This document shows, one piece after another, positions 25,783 through 34,248 of a stretch of DNA of 64,000 bases; position 1 is the stretch's first letter, and each line of letters begins with the position of its first letter. The position numbers were made by a program, and so were the translations under genes. The DNA is from Stagnihabitans tardus (lineage in GTDB: Bacteria; Pseudomonadota; Alphaproteobacteria; Rhodobacterales; Rhodobacteraceae). The stretch is taken from NCBI RefSeq assembly GCF_009925085.1, contig NZ_JAABNR010000013.1, forward strand, positions 1-64,000, written 5' to 3'. The notes beneath the pieces were generated by a model, which had not been told where the DNA came from, did not search any database, and worked only from the letters and a program-made list of their open reading frames with translations.

Positions 25783-26364
25783 TCAGCCGCCGGTGGTGGG
25801 GGTCGTCGAGCCAGCGGGGGCTGCACAAACCGCGGTCAGGCTGTCGTATTGCGCGGTGACCTGGGCCATCAGGTTTTCCGGGATCATGTCCTGGACATCG
25901 CCCGTGACCCCCGCAAAGACCGAGGCCGAGCGGGACTTGGCGACCATGTCGATGGTCTGGCCGGCCATGTCATAGACGACGAAGGCGGCGGCGACCAAGA
26001 GGATGCCACGTGCGGCGCCGAAGAAGAAGCCAAGCGCCTGGTCGAGCCCGCCCAGGACCGAACGCTGGACGACGGAAGAGAACAGCGGCGTGAAGAGCGA
26101 GGCCAGGATCAGGCCCACGGCAAACACGGCGAGGAAGGCCGCGATCATCGACAGCTCGCAATTGTCGCCGATCATCCCGCTCAGCACCGGGATCTCCTTG
26201 ACCAGCGGTTGGGCCGTGCCCGCGAAGAGAAATGCCAGCACTGCCGCGCCGACCCAACCCGCGATGGCCATGATCTCGCGCACGACGCCCCGCGAATAGG
26301 CGAGGATCGCCGACAGAAGGATCACACCGGCCACGACGCCGTCGATGATGGTAAAGCTGTCCAT
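25783..26364 (-). CDS. cvpA: CvpA family inner membrane protein
   Basis: A 193-residue protein with four hydrophobic helices (about residues 8-25, 30-50, 72-95 and 112-135) in the CvpA/colicin V production family. In enteric bacteria it supports envelope homeostasis and is linked genetically to purF. The conserved GLDQALGFFFGAARG lies at the start of the last helix. The C-terminal tail is short and Thr-rich. It lies 11 bases after radA and 65 before purF, so the three are probably cotranscribed. Confidence 0.92.
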   Translation of the reverse strand: MDSFTIIDGVVAGVILLSAILAYSRGVVREIMAIAGWVGAAVLAFLFAGTAQPLVKEIPVLSGMIGDNCELSMIAAFLAVFAVGLILASLFTPLFSSVVQRSVLGGLDQALGFFFGAARGILLVAAAFVVYDMAGQTIDMVAKSRSASVFAGVTGDVQDMIPENLMAQVTAQYDSLTAVCAAPAGSTTPTTGG

Positions 26365-26375
26365 AACTCTCTCCG

Positions 26376-27731
26376 TCAGCCTGCGCCGAACATTTCCCCC
26401 ACGAAAGCCGTGAGGTCCGCCATCTCGCGCAGGGTTATTCCCGCCTGAGACTGAACCTTGGCCGCACGTGGCGCGACGGCTTGGTTGAAACCAAGTTTCG
26501 CCGCTTCTTTCAACCGGTTTTCCATCTGACTGACCGGTCGCAGGGCGCCGGAGAGAGAGATTTCGCCGAAAAGCACCATGTCTGGCGGAATTGCCACATC
26601 CTCGCGGGCCGAAAGAATCGCCCCCGCGATGGCGAGATCGGCGGCGGGTTCATTGACGCGCATCCCGCCCGCCACGTTCAAAAACACGTCGAGACCTGCG
26701 AAGGTGATGCCAACCCGGGCCTCCAGGACGGCGAGGATCGTGGAAAGCCGCGCCCCGTCGATGCCCACGACGGTGCGGCGGGGCGAGGCCAGGGTCGAGG
26801 GCGCGACCAGGGCCTGGATCTCCATGAGCATGGGCCTGGTGCCCTCGATCCCGGCAAAGACTGCGCTTCCGGGCGTGGCGCGCTCGCGGTCTGACAGGAA
26901 AAGCGCCGAGGGGTTGGTGACCTCCGAGAGGCCGCCGCCGGTCATTTCAAACACGCCGATCTCGTCGGCGGCGCCGAAGCGGTTCTTGACCGCGCGCAGG
27001 ATGCGGAACTGGTGGCCGCGCTCGCCCTCGAAATAGAGGACCGTGTCGACCATGTGCTCGACCACGCGGGGGCCTGCGATCTGGCCCTCCTTGGTCACAT
27101 GGCCCACGAGGATGACCGAGACGCCCTTCTTCTTGGCAAAGGTCACCAGCTCATGCGCCGCCGCGCGGACCTGGGAGACCGAGCCCGGCGCGGCCTCGAT
27201 CGTATCGAGCCACATGGTCTGGATCGAATCGATCACCGCGAGGTCGGGCTTTTCGCGGTCCAAGGTGGTCAGGATGTCGCGCAGGTTGGTCTCGGCCCCA
27301 AGACCCACCGGGGCCTTGGTCAGGCCAAGCCGCTCGGCCCGCATCTGGACCTGGGCCGCCGCCTCTTCGCCCGAGATGTAAAGACATTTCAGCCCCTTGT
27401 TGGCAAAGGCCGAAACCGCCTGCAACAGAAGCGTGGATTTCCCGATCCCCGGATCGCCGCCCACCAATATGGCCGAGGCGGCCACAAGGCCCCCGCCCAG
27501 CACCCGGTCGAGCTCTGAAATCCCCGAGGAGGCCCGGGGCGGCGCCGCGCCTTGGGTGGCCAGGTCGGTCAGGGGAATGCTTCGCCCCTTGGCCAGCGAT
27601 CCCTTGGGGCCGGTCGAAAGCGCCCCGTCTTCGACGATGGTGTTCCAGGCCCCGCAGGCCTCGCATTGGCCGTTCCATTTGCGGTGGGCGGCACCGCAGG
27701 CGGTGCAGGTGAAGGCGGGTGCTTTGCTCAT
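26376..27731 (-). CDS. radA: DNA repair protein RadA
   Basis: A 451-residue RecA-like ATPase that drives branch migration in recombination. Domains in order: a zinc finger with cysteines 9, 12, 23 and 26; an ATPase core with Walker A GGDPGIGKST (91-100); the RadA-specific KNRFG motif near residue 251; and a C-terminal Lon-protease-like domain ending near residue 445. All key motifs are intact. It is divergent from the first RTX gene. Confidence 0.97.
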   Translation of the reverse strand: MSKAPAFTCTACGAAHRKWNGQCEACGAWNTIVEDGALSTGPKGSLAKGRSIPLTDLATQGAAPPRASSGISELDRVLGGGLVAASAILVGGDPGIGKSTLLLQAVSAFANKGLKCLYISGEEAAAQVQMRAERLGLTKAPVGLGAETNLRDILTTLDREKPDLAVIDSIQTMWLDTIEAAPGSVSQVRAAAHELVTFAKKKGVSVILVGHVTKEGQIAGPRVVEHMVDTVLYFEGERGHQFRILRAVKNRFGAADEIGVFEMTGGGLSEVTNPSALFLSDRERATPGSAVFAGIEGTRPMLMEIQALVAPSTLASPRRTVVGIDGARLSTILAVLEARVGITFAGLDVFLNVAGGMRVNEPAADLAIAGAILSAREDVAIPPDMVLFGEISLSGALRPVSQMENRLKEAAKLGFNQAVAPRAAKVQSQAGITLREMADLTAFVGEMFGAG

Positions 27732-27858
27732 GGCCCCTTGATGGCGCTTTGGGACAGGCCACGCAAGGGGCCCGCGCGGGGAAGCCCCGACGGCAATTCC
27801 CCGCGCGGTCCGGCACCGACCATGCTATAACCGTGCCATTCGGATTCGAGGTGCTTTC

Positions 27859-29031
27859 ATGGTCACGCTGACGCTTTCCTTCTCTGCCGATTTCTCCCAG
27901 ACGGTCCTGGCAGATGTGAACTGGATCACCTTCCTCAATCTGCGGGCCACGACGCTGACGGCGACCTTCGGCGGCCACCAGATCGACGGGGTCCAGATCA
28001 ACCGTTTCGCCACGATCGAGGGCTCGGTCGGGATCAACCACTTTCAGATCGTGGGAAGCCTGATCCATGCGGAAACCCTGTCCTATATCAACTGGACCTC
28101 GGTGGACGAGGCGCTTTACCTCGGCACCACGGGAGACGACCAGATCTATGGGTCCTTCACCTCCGAGGTCCTGTCAGGGCTGGAGGGTGCCGATTCCCTG
28201 GTGGGCAATGGCGGCGAGAACACGCTTTATGGCGGGGCGGGGGATGACCGGCTGATCACCGACAGGGGGGTGATCGACGGCGGCACCGGGCGCGATGTGG
28301 CGATCTTCGACGTCTCGGCCAGCCTTGCGGCCGTCACGGTGGATATCACCCAGGGCGGGGCGGGCAGGGACATCGGCGCGGGGCTGACGCTGACCGGGGT
28401 CGAGGGGCTGAGCGCGACGCTCACCAGCCTGGGCGATCTGGTGCGGGGCGGGACCCTGGGGGATGTGGTCTTTGCAAAGGCGGGCCATGACCTTGTGGAC
28501 GGGCGGGCCGGGGCGGACACGCTTCTGGGCGAGGACGGCAACGACACGCTTCTGGGCGGCGCGGGCAATGACTTTCTGGATGGCGGCTTGCTGAACGACC
28601 TCCTCCGGGCCGGGGTCGGGGATGACACGCTCAAGGGCGGTGCGGGCGCCGACACGCTGATCGGCGACGACGGGGCGGATCTCTTGCTGGGCGGCGTCGA
28701 GGGCGACCGCATGACCGGGGGCGCGGGGGCCGACCGTTTCATCTTTACCGCCATGACCGAAAGCGTCCTGATCCCGGGCTCGACCCAGCCCGACACGATC
28801 ACCGATTTCCAGCAGGGTCTGGACCTGATCGACCTCAGCCGGATCGAGGCCGTGGGCGGCATTCACTTCATCGGCCAGACGGCGTTTTTCGACGGCAACG
28901 AGGTCCGGTGGCGGCAGACGGCGACCGATACCTGGATCGACATCCATGTCAGCGCGGGCATCTTTGGCCAGGTGGCGACGATCAAGCTTTCGGGCCTGAT
29001 CACCCTGACGGCTGCGGATTTCGTGCTGTAA
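27859..29031 (+). CDS. RTX calcium-binding protein 1, unknown N-terminal domain
   Basis: A 390-residue acidic protein. Residues 1-85 form a beta-rich domain (VTLTLSFSADFSQTVLADVN) of no family I know. Two blocks of GGxGxDxLx nonapeptides follow at about 91-150 and 200-296, and a 95-residue C-terminal segment ends LSGLITLTAADFVL, typical of type I secretion targeting. It should fold on binding calcium outside the cell. There is no N-terminal signal peptide and no type I transporter in the window, although tolC is present elsewhere in it. A paralogue lies 520 bp downstream. Its 3' end overlaps the convergent pqiA-like gene by 32 bases. Confidence 0.88.
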   Translation: MVTLTLSFSADFSQTVLADVNWITFLNLRATTLTATFGGHQIDGVQINRFATIEGSVGINHFQIVGSLIHAETLSYINWTSVDEALYLGTTGDDQIYGSFTSEVLSGLEGADSLVGNGGENTLYGGAGDDRLITDRGVIDGGTGRDVAIFDVSASLAAVTVDITQGGAGRDIGAGLTLTGVEGLSATLTSLGDLVRGGTLGDVVFAKAGHDLVDGRAGADTLLGEDGNDTLLGGAGNDFLDGGLLNDLLRAGVGDDTLKGGAGADTLIGDDGADLLLGGVEGDRMTGGAGADRFIFTAMTESVLIPGSTQPDTITDFQQGLDLIDLSRIEAVGGIHFIGQTAFFDGNEVRWRQTATDTWIDIHVSAGIFGQVATIKLSGLITLTAADFVL

Positions 29032-29422
29032 GCCCCGCCAGCACGCAGGCGGTGAAAAGCCAGAGCCCCCAGGCGGTTTCCACCGTCACCCCGCCCGCGC
29101 CCTTGGCCAGCACGATATAGAGGGCCACGAGGAAGACATCGGCCATGGCAAGGCGGCCGAGGTGGTGCAGCACGGGCGCCACCTGCGGCGCCATCAGGCC
29201 GCGGTCCACCATCACCAGGCCGATGACCTTGGCATAGGGCACGAAGATCGCCAGCGACGTGACCACCAGCGCAAGCCCCGGGTCCGTGCCCCAAAGCGAG
29301 GCGAGGCCCGAGACGACGCTGATCTCCTCCATCCCGAAGATCGGCAGCAAGGCCGCCCGCATCAGGGGGGCGAACCAGGCCACGGGGTAGAGGATCAAGA
29401 GGGCATAGGGGATCAGGCGCAT
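29000..29422 (-). CDS. PqiA-like inner membrane protein
   Basis: A 140-residue protein resembling one half of paraquat-inducible protein A. It has the family phrases ISVVSGLASLW, LAIFVPYAKVIGLV and LGRLAMADVFLVALYIVLAK and four hydrophobic helices. In enteric bacteria PqiA works with MCE proteins in lipid transport across the envelope, consistent with mlaF and mlaE nearby on the same strand. The start at 29422 (MRLIPYAL) is favoured; an ATG six codons upstream is possible. Both flanking genes are plus-strand RTX genes. Confidence 0.85.
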   Translation of the reverse strand: MRLIPYALLILYPVAWFAPLMRAALLPIFGMEEISVVSGLASLWGTDPGLALVVTSLAIFVPYAKVIGLVMVDRGLMAPQVAPVLHHLGRLAMADVFLVALYIVLAKGAGGVTVETAWGLWLFTACVLAGLTARNPQPSG

Positions 29423-29550
29423 GGGGCCAAGATCGGCCAATCCCGGCCGGGTTCAAGGGGAAAAAGGGGCAAAGCTTGCCGCATGGGCCGGTCGGGCGTA
29501 GGTTTGTGCCATTCCCCTGTCCCGGCCTCTCCTCCTTGAAGGATTTGCGC

Positions 29551-30690
29551 ATGACCAACCTGACGCTTTCGACCACGACCGATTATTCCCTTGCCGCGGT
29601 CACCGACGTGACGCTGATCACCTTTGCCAACCCGACCCGCAGCCTGGTCACGGCGACGATCAACGCCTCGCAACTGCATTTCACCGGGGTGTTCTCCAAG
29701 TATGACACCGCCGTGACCGGCAGCGCCGGAACCAATGTCCTGATCGTCAAGGTCGATACGACCATGCGGCTGGCGGGGGACGCCTTCGTCTTCACCTCGT
29801 GGTCCGGCGCCGACCGCATCCGGTTCCTGGGCGACGGCCAGAACAACTACATCACCGGCACGATCCTCAACGACAGCATCTCGGGCGGAGATGGCAACGA
29901 CACGATGTTCGGCGGCGCGTCCGGGGTCGACCTCTTGTTCGGCGATGCCGGGGACGACGAATTCTCGATCCGCGACGGAAGGGTCGATGGCGGCGCCGGC
30001 AACGACTTTCTGCACCTTTCACTGGAAAGCCTTGGCGCCTTCACCCTGGACCTGCGCGACGGCGGAGGGGGGCGGCAGGTCGGCGCGGTCACGATCACCA
30101 GCATCGAAGGCATGGACCTCCTGGCGGGCAACGAGGCCGACACGCTTTTTGGCGGGCTGCGGAACGACTGGATCCGGGCGGCGAATGGAGACGACCTGGT
30201 CTCCGGGGGCGTCGGGCGCGACCTGCTGGAGGGCGGTGAGGGCAACGACACCCTCTTGGGCGGGGCGGATGCCGACACGGTGAAGGGTGGCGCGGGGGCC
30301 GATCTGCTGACGGGCGCGGGCGGGGGCGATTACCTGGCAGGCGGCGAGGGAGCCGACACGCTGACCGGCGGCGCGGGCGCCGACCGCTTTGTCTTTGCCT
30401 CGGCGGGCGACTCCTACATCACCCTTGGCATCGACACGATCACCGACTTCAAGGCCAAGGTCGACAAGATCGACCTGATCGGGTTGGAATATGGCGCCCC
30501 GCCGAACTTCGCGGCCTTCTTCTACATCGGCCAGGCCGAGTTCGGCCCCGGCTCGGGCACTTATGGCGAGGTGCGGTGGTTCAAGGACGCCACCACGACC
30601 CATATCGAGGTGCGCAACCCTGGCGGTGCGGTGATGCAGATCGACCTGACGGGCCTGATCACCCTGACCCGCGAGGACTTCATCCTTTAG
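29551..30690 (+). CDS. RTX calcium-binding protein 2, paralogue of RTX protein 1
   Basis: A 379-residue paralogue of the preceding RTX protein. It shares the N-terminal pattern (TLTLS, then DVxxITFxN within 30 residues), nonapeptide blocks at about 107-152 and 195-281, and the same ending, LTGLITLTREDFIL. Sequence between the repeats has diverged. Extracellular, secreted by a type I system encoded elsewhere, is the likely fate. The ATG at 29551 has GAAGGA eight bases upstream. It overlaps the end of the convergent membrane-protein gene by four bases. Confidence 0.88.
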   Translation: MTNLTLSTTTDYSLAAVTDVTLITFANPTRSLVTATINASQLHFTGVFSKYDTAVTGSAGTNVLIVKVDTTMRLAGDAFVFTSWSGADRIRFLGDGQNNYITGTILNDSISGGDGNDTMFGGASGVDLLFGDAGDDEFSIRDGRVDGGAGNDFLHLSLESLGAFTLDLRDGGGGRQVGAVTITSIEGMDLLAGNEADTLFGGLRNDWIRAANGDDLVSGGVGRDLLEGGEGNDTLLGGADADTVKGGAGADLLTGAGGGDYLAGGEGADTLTGGAGADRFVFASAGDSYITLGIDTITDFKAKVDKIDLIGLEYGAPPNFAAFFYIGQAEFGPGSGTYGEVRWFKDATTTHIEVRNPGGAVMQIDLTGLITLTREDFIL

Positions 30691-31454
30691 GGTTGCTTGA
30701 CCGGCAGGCTGACCACGTTGTCCGGCACCGGCTCGTCATGGTCGAGCATATAGCCGATCTCGGGCAGGACCTCGCGCAGGTCGGCCTCGAGCCTGGCGAT
30801 CTGCGCCTCGGCCTGGCGTTCCTCGGCCTCGACATCCGAAAGCCAGCGCTTCAGGTCGGCGCAGACCCGCCGCGCCGTGGCGATGCGCTCTGACACCATG
30901 TGGACCTCCTCCTGCCGCTGCGCCAGGAAGCCCTGGGCGCGGGCGACCTTGTCGGCCGCATAGGTGCGCGCCAGGTCGCGGGAGATATGGGACATCTTGG
31001 CGGCAAGCTCCAGAAGCTCGGGCTCCAGCTCGGCCAGGTCGGGATGGGTCTTGAGGTGGTCGAAGCGGGTCTTGACCGATTCGAACTCGCCCGAAAGCGC
31101 AAAGGCACCCTTGCGGTCGGCGGCATGGGCGCGGACATAGGCTGCCGCCACGTCATCCATCCCGATGGAGAAACTGCGGTGGCTGGCCTCCAGCCGCGCC
31201 ATCCGGCGATTGGCGGGCAGGTGGAAACACAGCGCGACGAAAAGCGCGGTTACCCCCAGTTGCAGCCAGACCCCCGCCTGCGGCACCGGGGCGCCGCCCC
31301 AGGAAAGCGCCAGTTCCGGCCAGGGCAGGGCGCCCAGACACGCCGCCACGCTTGCCGCCACCAGGCCCAAAGCCGTCAGAAGAATCAGCCCCTCGGTGAC
31401 CCTGCGCCAGCCATCGGCCAGGGACCGCAGGGTCTCTGCCATCGAAATCGCCAT
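30687..31454 (-). CDS. Membrane-anchored coiled-coil protein
   Basis: A 255-residue protein with two transmembrane helices (about 19-43 and 60-80) followed by a long charged helical region, with strong coiled-coil character at about 165-235 (HMVSERIATARRVCADLKRW and onward). I recall homologues in Rhodobacterales labelled 'DNA repair protein' with no support visible here, and I assign no function. It lies between mlaF and the pqiA-like gene on the same strand, which hints at an envelope role. The 129 bp separating it from mlaF probably hold its mRNA boundary. Confidence 0.8.
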   Translation of the reverse strand: MAISMAETLRSLADGWRRVTEGLILLTALGLVAASVAACLGALPWPELALSWGGAPVPQAGVWLQLGVTALFVALCFHLPANRRMARLEASHRSFSIGMDDVAAAYVRAHAADRKGAFALSGEFESVKTRFDHLKTHPDLAELEPELLELAAKMSHISRDLARTYAADKVARAQGFLAQRQEEVHMVSERIATARRVCADLKRWLSDVEAEERQAEAQIARLEADLREVLPEIGYMLDHDEPVPDNVVSLPVKQP

Positions 31455-31583
31455 TCACACCCCCGTGTCAATCATGGCGATTTCATGGCATCCGGCGAAG
31501 ATTGCAACGTTTTTCGGGTCTTGGCCCGCGATGGCCGCGAAATCTGCCGGGGATAAGGTTTACTGTTTCCCGGGGCGAACCAA

Positions 31584-32330
31584 TCAGCGGACAGATTCGA
31601 TGGGCCCCTCGGCGCGGCCATGGATGAACTGCTGCAGATAGGGGTCGACGGCCTGATCCATCTCGGCCACCGGGCCGGTCCAGCGGATGAGCCCGTCATG
31701 CAGCATGGCCACCCGGTCGGCAATCGCGCGGACCGAGGTCATGTCATGGGTGATCGTCATGGCGGTCACCCCAAGCTCCACCACGATCTCGCGGATAAGC
31801 TGGTTGATGACGCCCGACATGATCGGGTCGAGGCCCGTGGTGGGCTCGTCAAAAAAGATGATCTCGGGATTGGCGGCGATGGCGCGGGCCAGGCCCACGC
31901 GCTTTTGCATGCCGCCCGAAAGCTCGGCGGGGAAGAGGTCGGCGACCTGGGGTTTCAGCCCGACGCGGCGGATCTTCTCGATGGCGATCTCGCGCGCCTC
32001 GGCCTTCGGCAGCCGCCCCGGGCCACGCAGGAGGCGGAAGGCCACGTTCTCCCAGACACGCATGGAGTCAAAGAGCGCCGCGCCCTGGAAGAGCATCCCG
32101 AAGCGCGCCAAAAAGGCATCTCGGTCGCCCTGGGTCACGTCCTGGCCGCCCACGGTGATCTGCCCCTGGTCGGGCCGCACCAGGCCCAGGACGCATTTCA
32201 ACAGCACCGACTTGCCGGTGCCCGAGCCGCCGATGATGACCATGGACTGGCCCTTGGGCAAGCTCAGGTCCACGCCCCGCAAGACCCGGTTGGCCCCGAA
32301 GGCCTTATGCACGCCGGAAAGCTGGATCAT
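31584..32330 (-). CDS. mlaF: Phospholipid-transport ABC ATPase MlaF
   Basis: A 248-residue ATPase of the Mla/MCE lipid-trafficking importer. Walker A GGSGTGKS is at 34-41, the signature LSGGMQKR near 141-148, and Walker B IIFFDEPTTGLDP follows; LSGGMQKRVGLARA is typical of MlaF. Its ATG overlaps the mlaE stop (ATGA), fixing the start and implying coupling. No mlaD, mlaC or mlaB gene follows, so the MCE subunit must be encoded elsewhere. Confidence 0.93.
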   Translation of the reverse strand: MIQLSGVHKAFGANRVLRGVDLSLPKGQSMVIIGGSGTGKSVLLKCVLGLVRPDQGQITVGGQDVTQGDRDAFLARFGMLFQGAALFDSMRVWENVAFRLLRGPGRLPKAEAREIAIEKIRRVGLKPQVADLFPAELSGGMQKRVGLARAIAANPEIIFFDEPTTGLDPIMSGVINQLIREIVVELGVTAMTITHDMTSVRAIADRVAMLHDGLIRWTGPVAEMDQAVDPYLQQFIHGRAEGPIESVR

Positions 32331-33103
32331 GATGTGAAGAAGACCGCCGTCAGCAGGTAATTCGCCGCCAGGATCAGGACCGAGGCCGAGACGACCGCCG
32401 CCTTGGTGGCAGCCCCAACCCCCTGCGCCCCGCGCCCCGAGTTCATCCCGAAATAGCAGCCCATCGTAGCGACGATAAACCCAAAGACCGCGCCCTTCAC
32501 CAGGCCCGAGCCCACGTCCCAAGCCTCGAGGAAGTCACGGGTATTGGCGAGGTAAGTGGCCGAGTTGAAGTCGAGCTTCGTCACCCCCACCAGCCAGCCG
32601 CCCGCGATGCCGATCGAGTCGCCTACCGCCACCAGCACCGGAACGGCCAGGGTCGCGGCCAAGACGCGCGGCACGGTCAGGTATTTCATCGGGTTGGTGG
32701 AAAGCGTCACCAGGGCGTCGATCTGCTCGGTCACTTTCATCGTCCCGATCTCGGCGGCAATCGACGATGCCACCCGCGCCGCGACCATGAGGCCTCCCAG
32801 CACCGGCCCCAGTTCCCGCGCCATGCCGATGGCCACGATCTGCGGCACCACGGCCTCGGCGTTGAAACGGCTCCCGCCGGAATAGATCTGCAAAGCCAGG
32901 GCGCCGCCGGTGAAGAAGGCCGTCATCGCCACCATGGGCAAGGAGAACCAGCCGATCTGCAAGACCGCCACGCCGAATTCGCGCAGGTAAAACGGCGGCG
33001 TCACCAAGTGGCGCAGGGTTTGCAGCGCAAAGAGCGTCACCCGGCCAAAGGCGGCCAGAACCGCCAGGACCGGACGCCCCAGGCTTGCGAGGAACCGGGT
33101 CAT
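32327..33103 (-). CDS. mlaE: Phospholipid-transport ABC permease MlaE
   Basis: A 258-residue integral membrane permease. The family core [20 protein letters not shown], with [14 protein letters not shown] just after, is the diagnostic MlaE region that contacts MlaF. About five or six hydrophobic helices are visible. It overlaps alr upstream and mlaF downstream by four bases each, forming a tightly coupled alr-mlaE-mlaF operon. The complex moves phospholipids between inner membrane and periplasmic carriers. Confidence 0.94.
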   Translation of the reverse strand: MTRFLASLGRPVLAVLAAFGRVTLFALQTLRHLVTPPFYLREFGVAVLQIGWFSLPMVAMTAFFTGGALALQIYSGGSRFNAEAVVPQIVAIGMARELGPVLGGLMVAARVASSIAAEIGTMKVTEQIDALVTLSTNPMKYLTVPRVLAATLAVPVLVAVGDSIGIAGGWLVGVTKLDFNSATYLANTRDFLEAWDVGSGLVKGAVFGFIVATMGCYFGMNSGRGAQGVGAATKAAVVSASVLILAANYLLTAVFFTS

Positions 33104-34146
33104 TTCGCCCCCAGAAGCACGCGGTTCAGGCGCGGCGCCATGCGGGTCAGAAGCTCATACCCGATCGTGCCGGCCACATCGGCCAGCCGGTCCACCGATT
33201 GATGCGGGCCGATCAGGTCCAGGGCCTCGGGCACCTCGTCCAGATGCGAGACATCCACCGTGATCAGGTCCATCGAGACGCGACCCACCAGCGGGCAGGG
33301 CACATCCCCCGCCCAAAGCGTGGCGCGGCCCGAGAGCGAGCGGATGATCCCATCCGCATAGCCGCCCTGGACGGTGGCAATCAGAGCAGGCTTGTCCGCG
33401 ACCCAGGCGCAGGAATAGCCCACCGCCTCTCCCGCTGCCACGGAACGGGTCTGGATGACCGGCAACGAGAGCCGCACGACGGGCGCCGCGCCCTCATAAG
33501 GACGGCCGCCGTAAAGACCGATCCCGGGGCGGGTCAGGTCGAAGTGATAGTTGGGCCCGAGGAGGATTCCCCCGGTGGCCGCCAGCGAGCGCGGCACTTC
33601 CGTCCCATCGGTCATGGCGCGGAAATTCGCGAGCTGCACCTCGTTCAACCCATGGTCCGGGTCATCGGCACAGGCCAGGTGCGACATCAAGAGCACCGGG
33701 GAGGCTTCCAGCACGAAGGGCGCGGCGGCCTCCCATTCGGCCTCTTCCATGCCCAGCCGGTTCATGCCGGTGTCGAGCTGGATGCCGAAAGCATGGCCGG
33801 GCAGGGTCTCGAGGTGCCGCGTCACCTGGTCGAGGCTGTTCAGCATCGGCGTCAGGTCGTGGTCGCGGATCAGTGGCGCGTCGCCCGTCATGTGACCGGA
33901 GAGGATATTGATCTGCGGCCCGGGGCCCAGGGCGCGGCGGACAGCCACGCCCTCTTCGGCGGCGGCGACGAAGAAGCGGCGCGCGCCGGCCTCGGCCAGG
34001 CGGCGGACGACGGGGGCCACGCCCAGGCCGTAAGCGTCGGCCTTGACCACGGCGGCGGTCTGCACGCCCGAGGCAGAGGCACGGTCCAAGGCGCGCCAAT
34101 TGGCGGCGATTGCGTCAAGGTCGATGGTGAGGATTGCGGTAGCCAT
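33100..34146 (-). CDS. alr: Alanine racemase
   Basis: A 348-residue fold-type III PLP enzyme that makes D-alanine for peptidoglycan. The PLP lysine is K35 ([10 protein letters not shown]), and the second catalytic tyrosine lies in VGYSCAW near residue 240. [20 protein letters not shown] and [11 protein letters not shown] are typical. The ATG at 34146 ([10 protein letters not shown]) is the family start; the frame upstream is not conserved. It is the first gene of the alr-mlaE-mlaF operon. Confidence 0.96.
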   Translation of the reverse strand: MATAILTIDLDAIAANWRALDRASASGVQTAAVVKADAYGLGVAPVVRRLAEAGARRFFVAAAEEGVAVRRALGPGPQINILSGHMTGDAPLIRDHDLTPMLNSLDQVTRHLETLPGHAFGIQLDTGMNRLGMEEAEWEAAAPFVLEASPVLLMSHLACADDPDHGLNEVQLANFRAMTDGTEVPRSLAATGGILLGPNYHFDLTRPGIGLYGGRPYEGAAPVVRLSLPVIQTRSVAAGEAVGYSCAWVADKPALIATVQGGYADGIIRSLSGRATLWAGDVPCPLVGRVSMDLITVDVSHLDEVPEALDLIGPHQSVDRLADVAGTIGYELLTRMAPRLNRVLLGAK

Positions 34147-34248
34147 GGCGGGGGTTTTGACAGGCGCGCGGGCGGGGTCAAGCAAAAAGAGCGGGGCGCC
34201 CGGCGAGGGGCGCCCCTTTGGGCTTTCATGGGCAGAGTTGCGCCAAGG

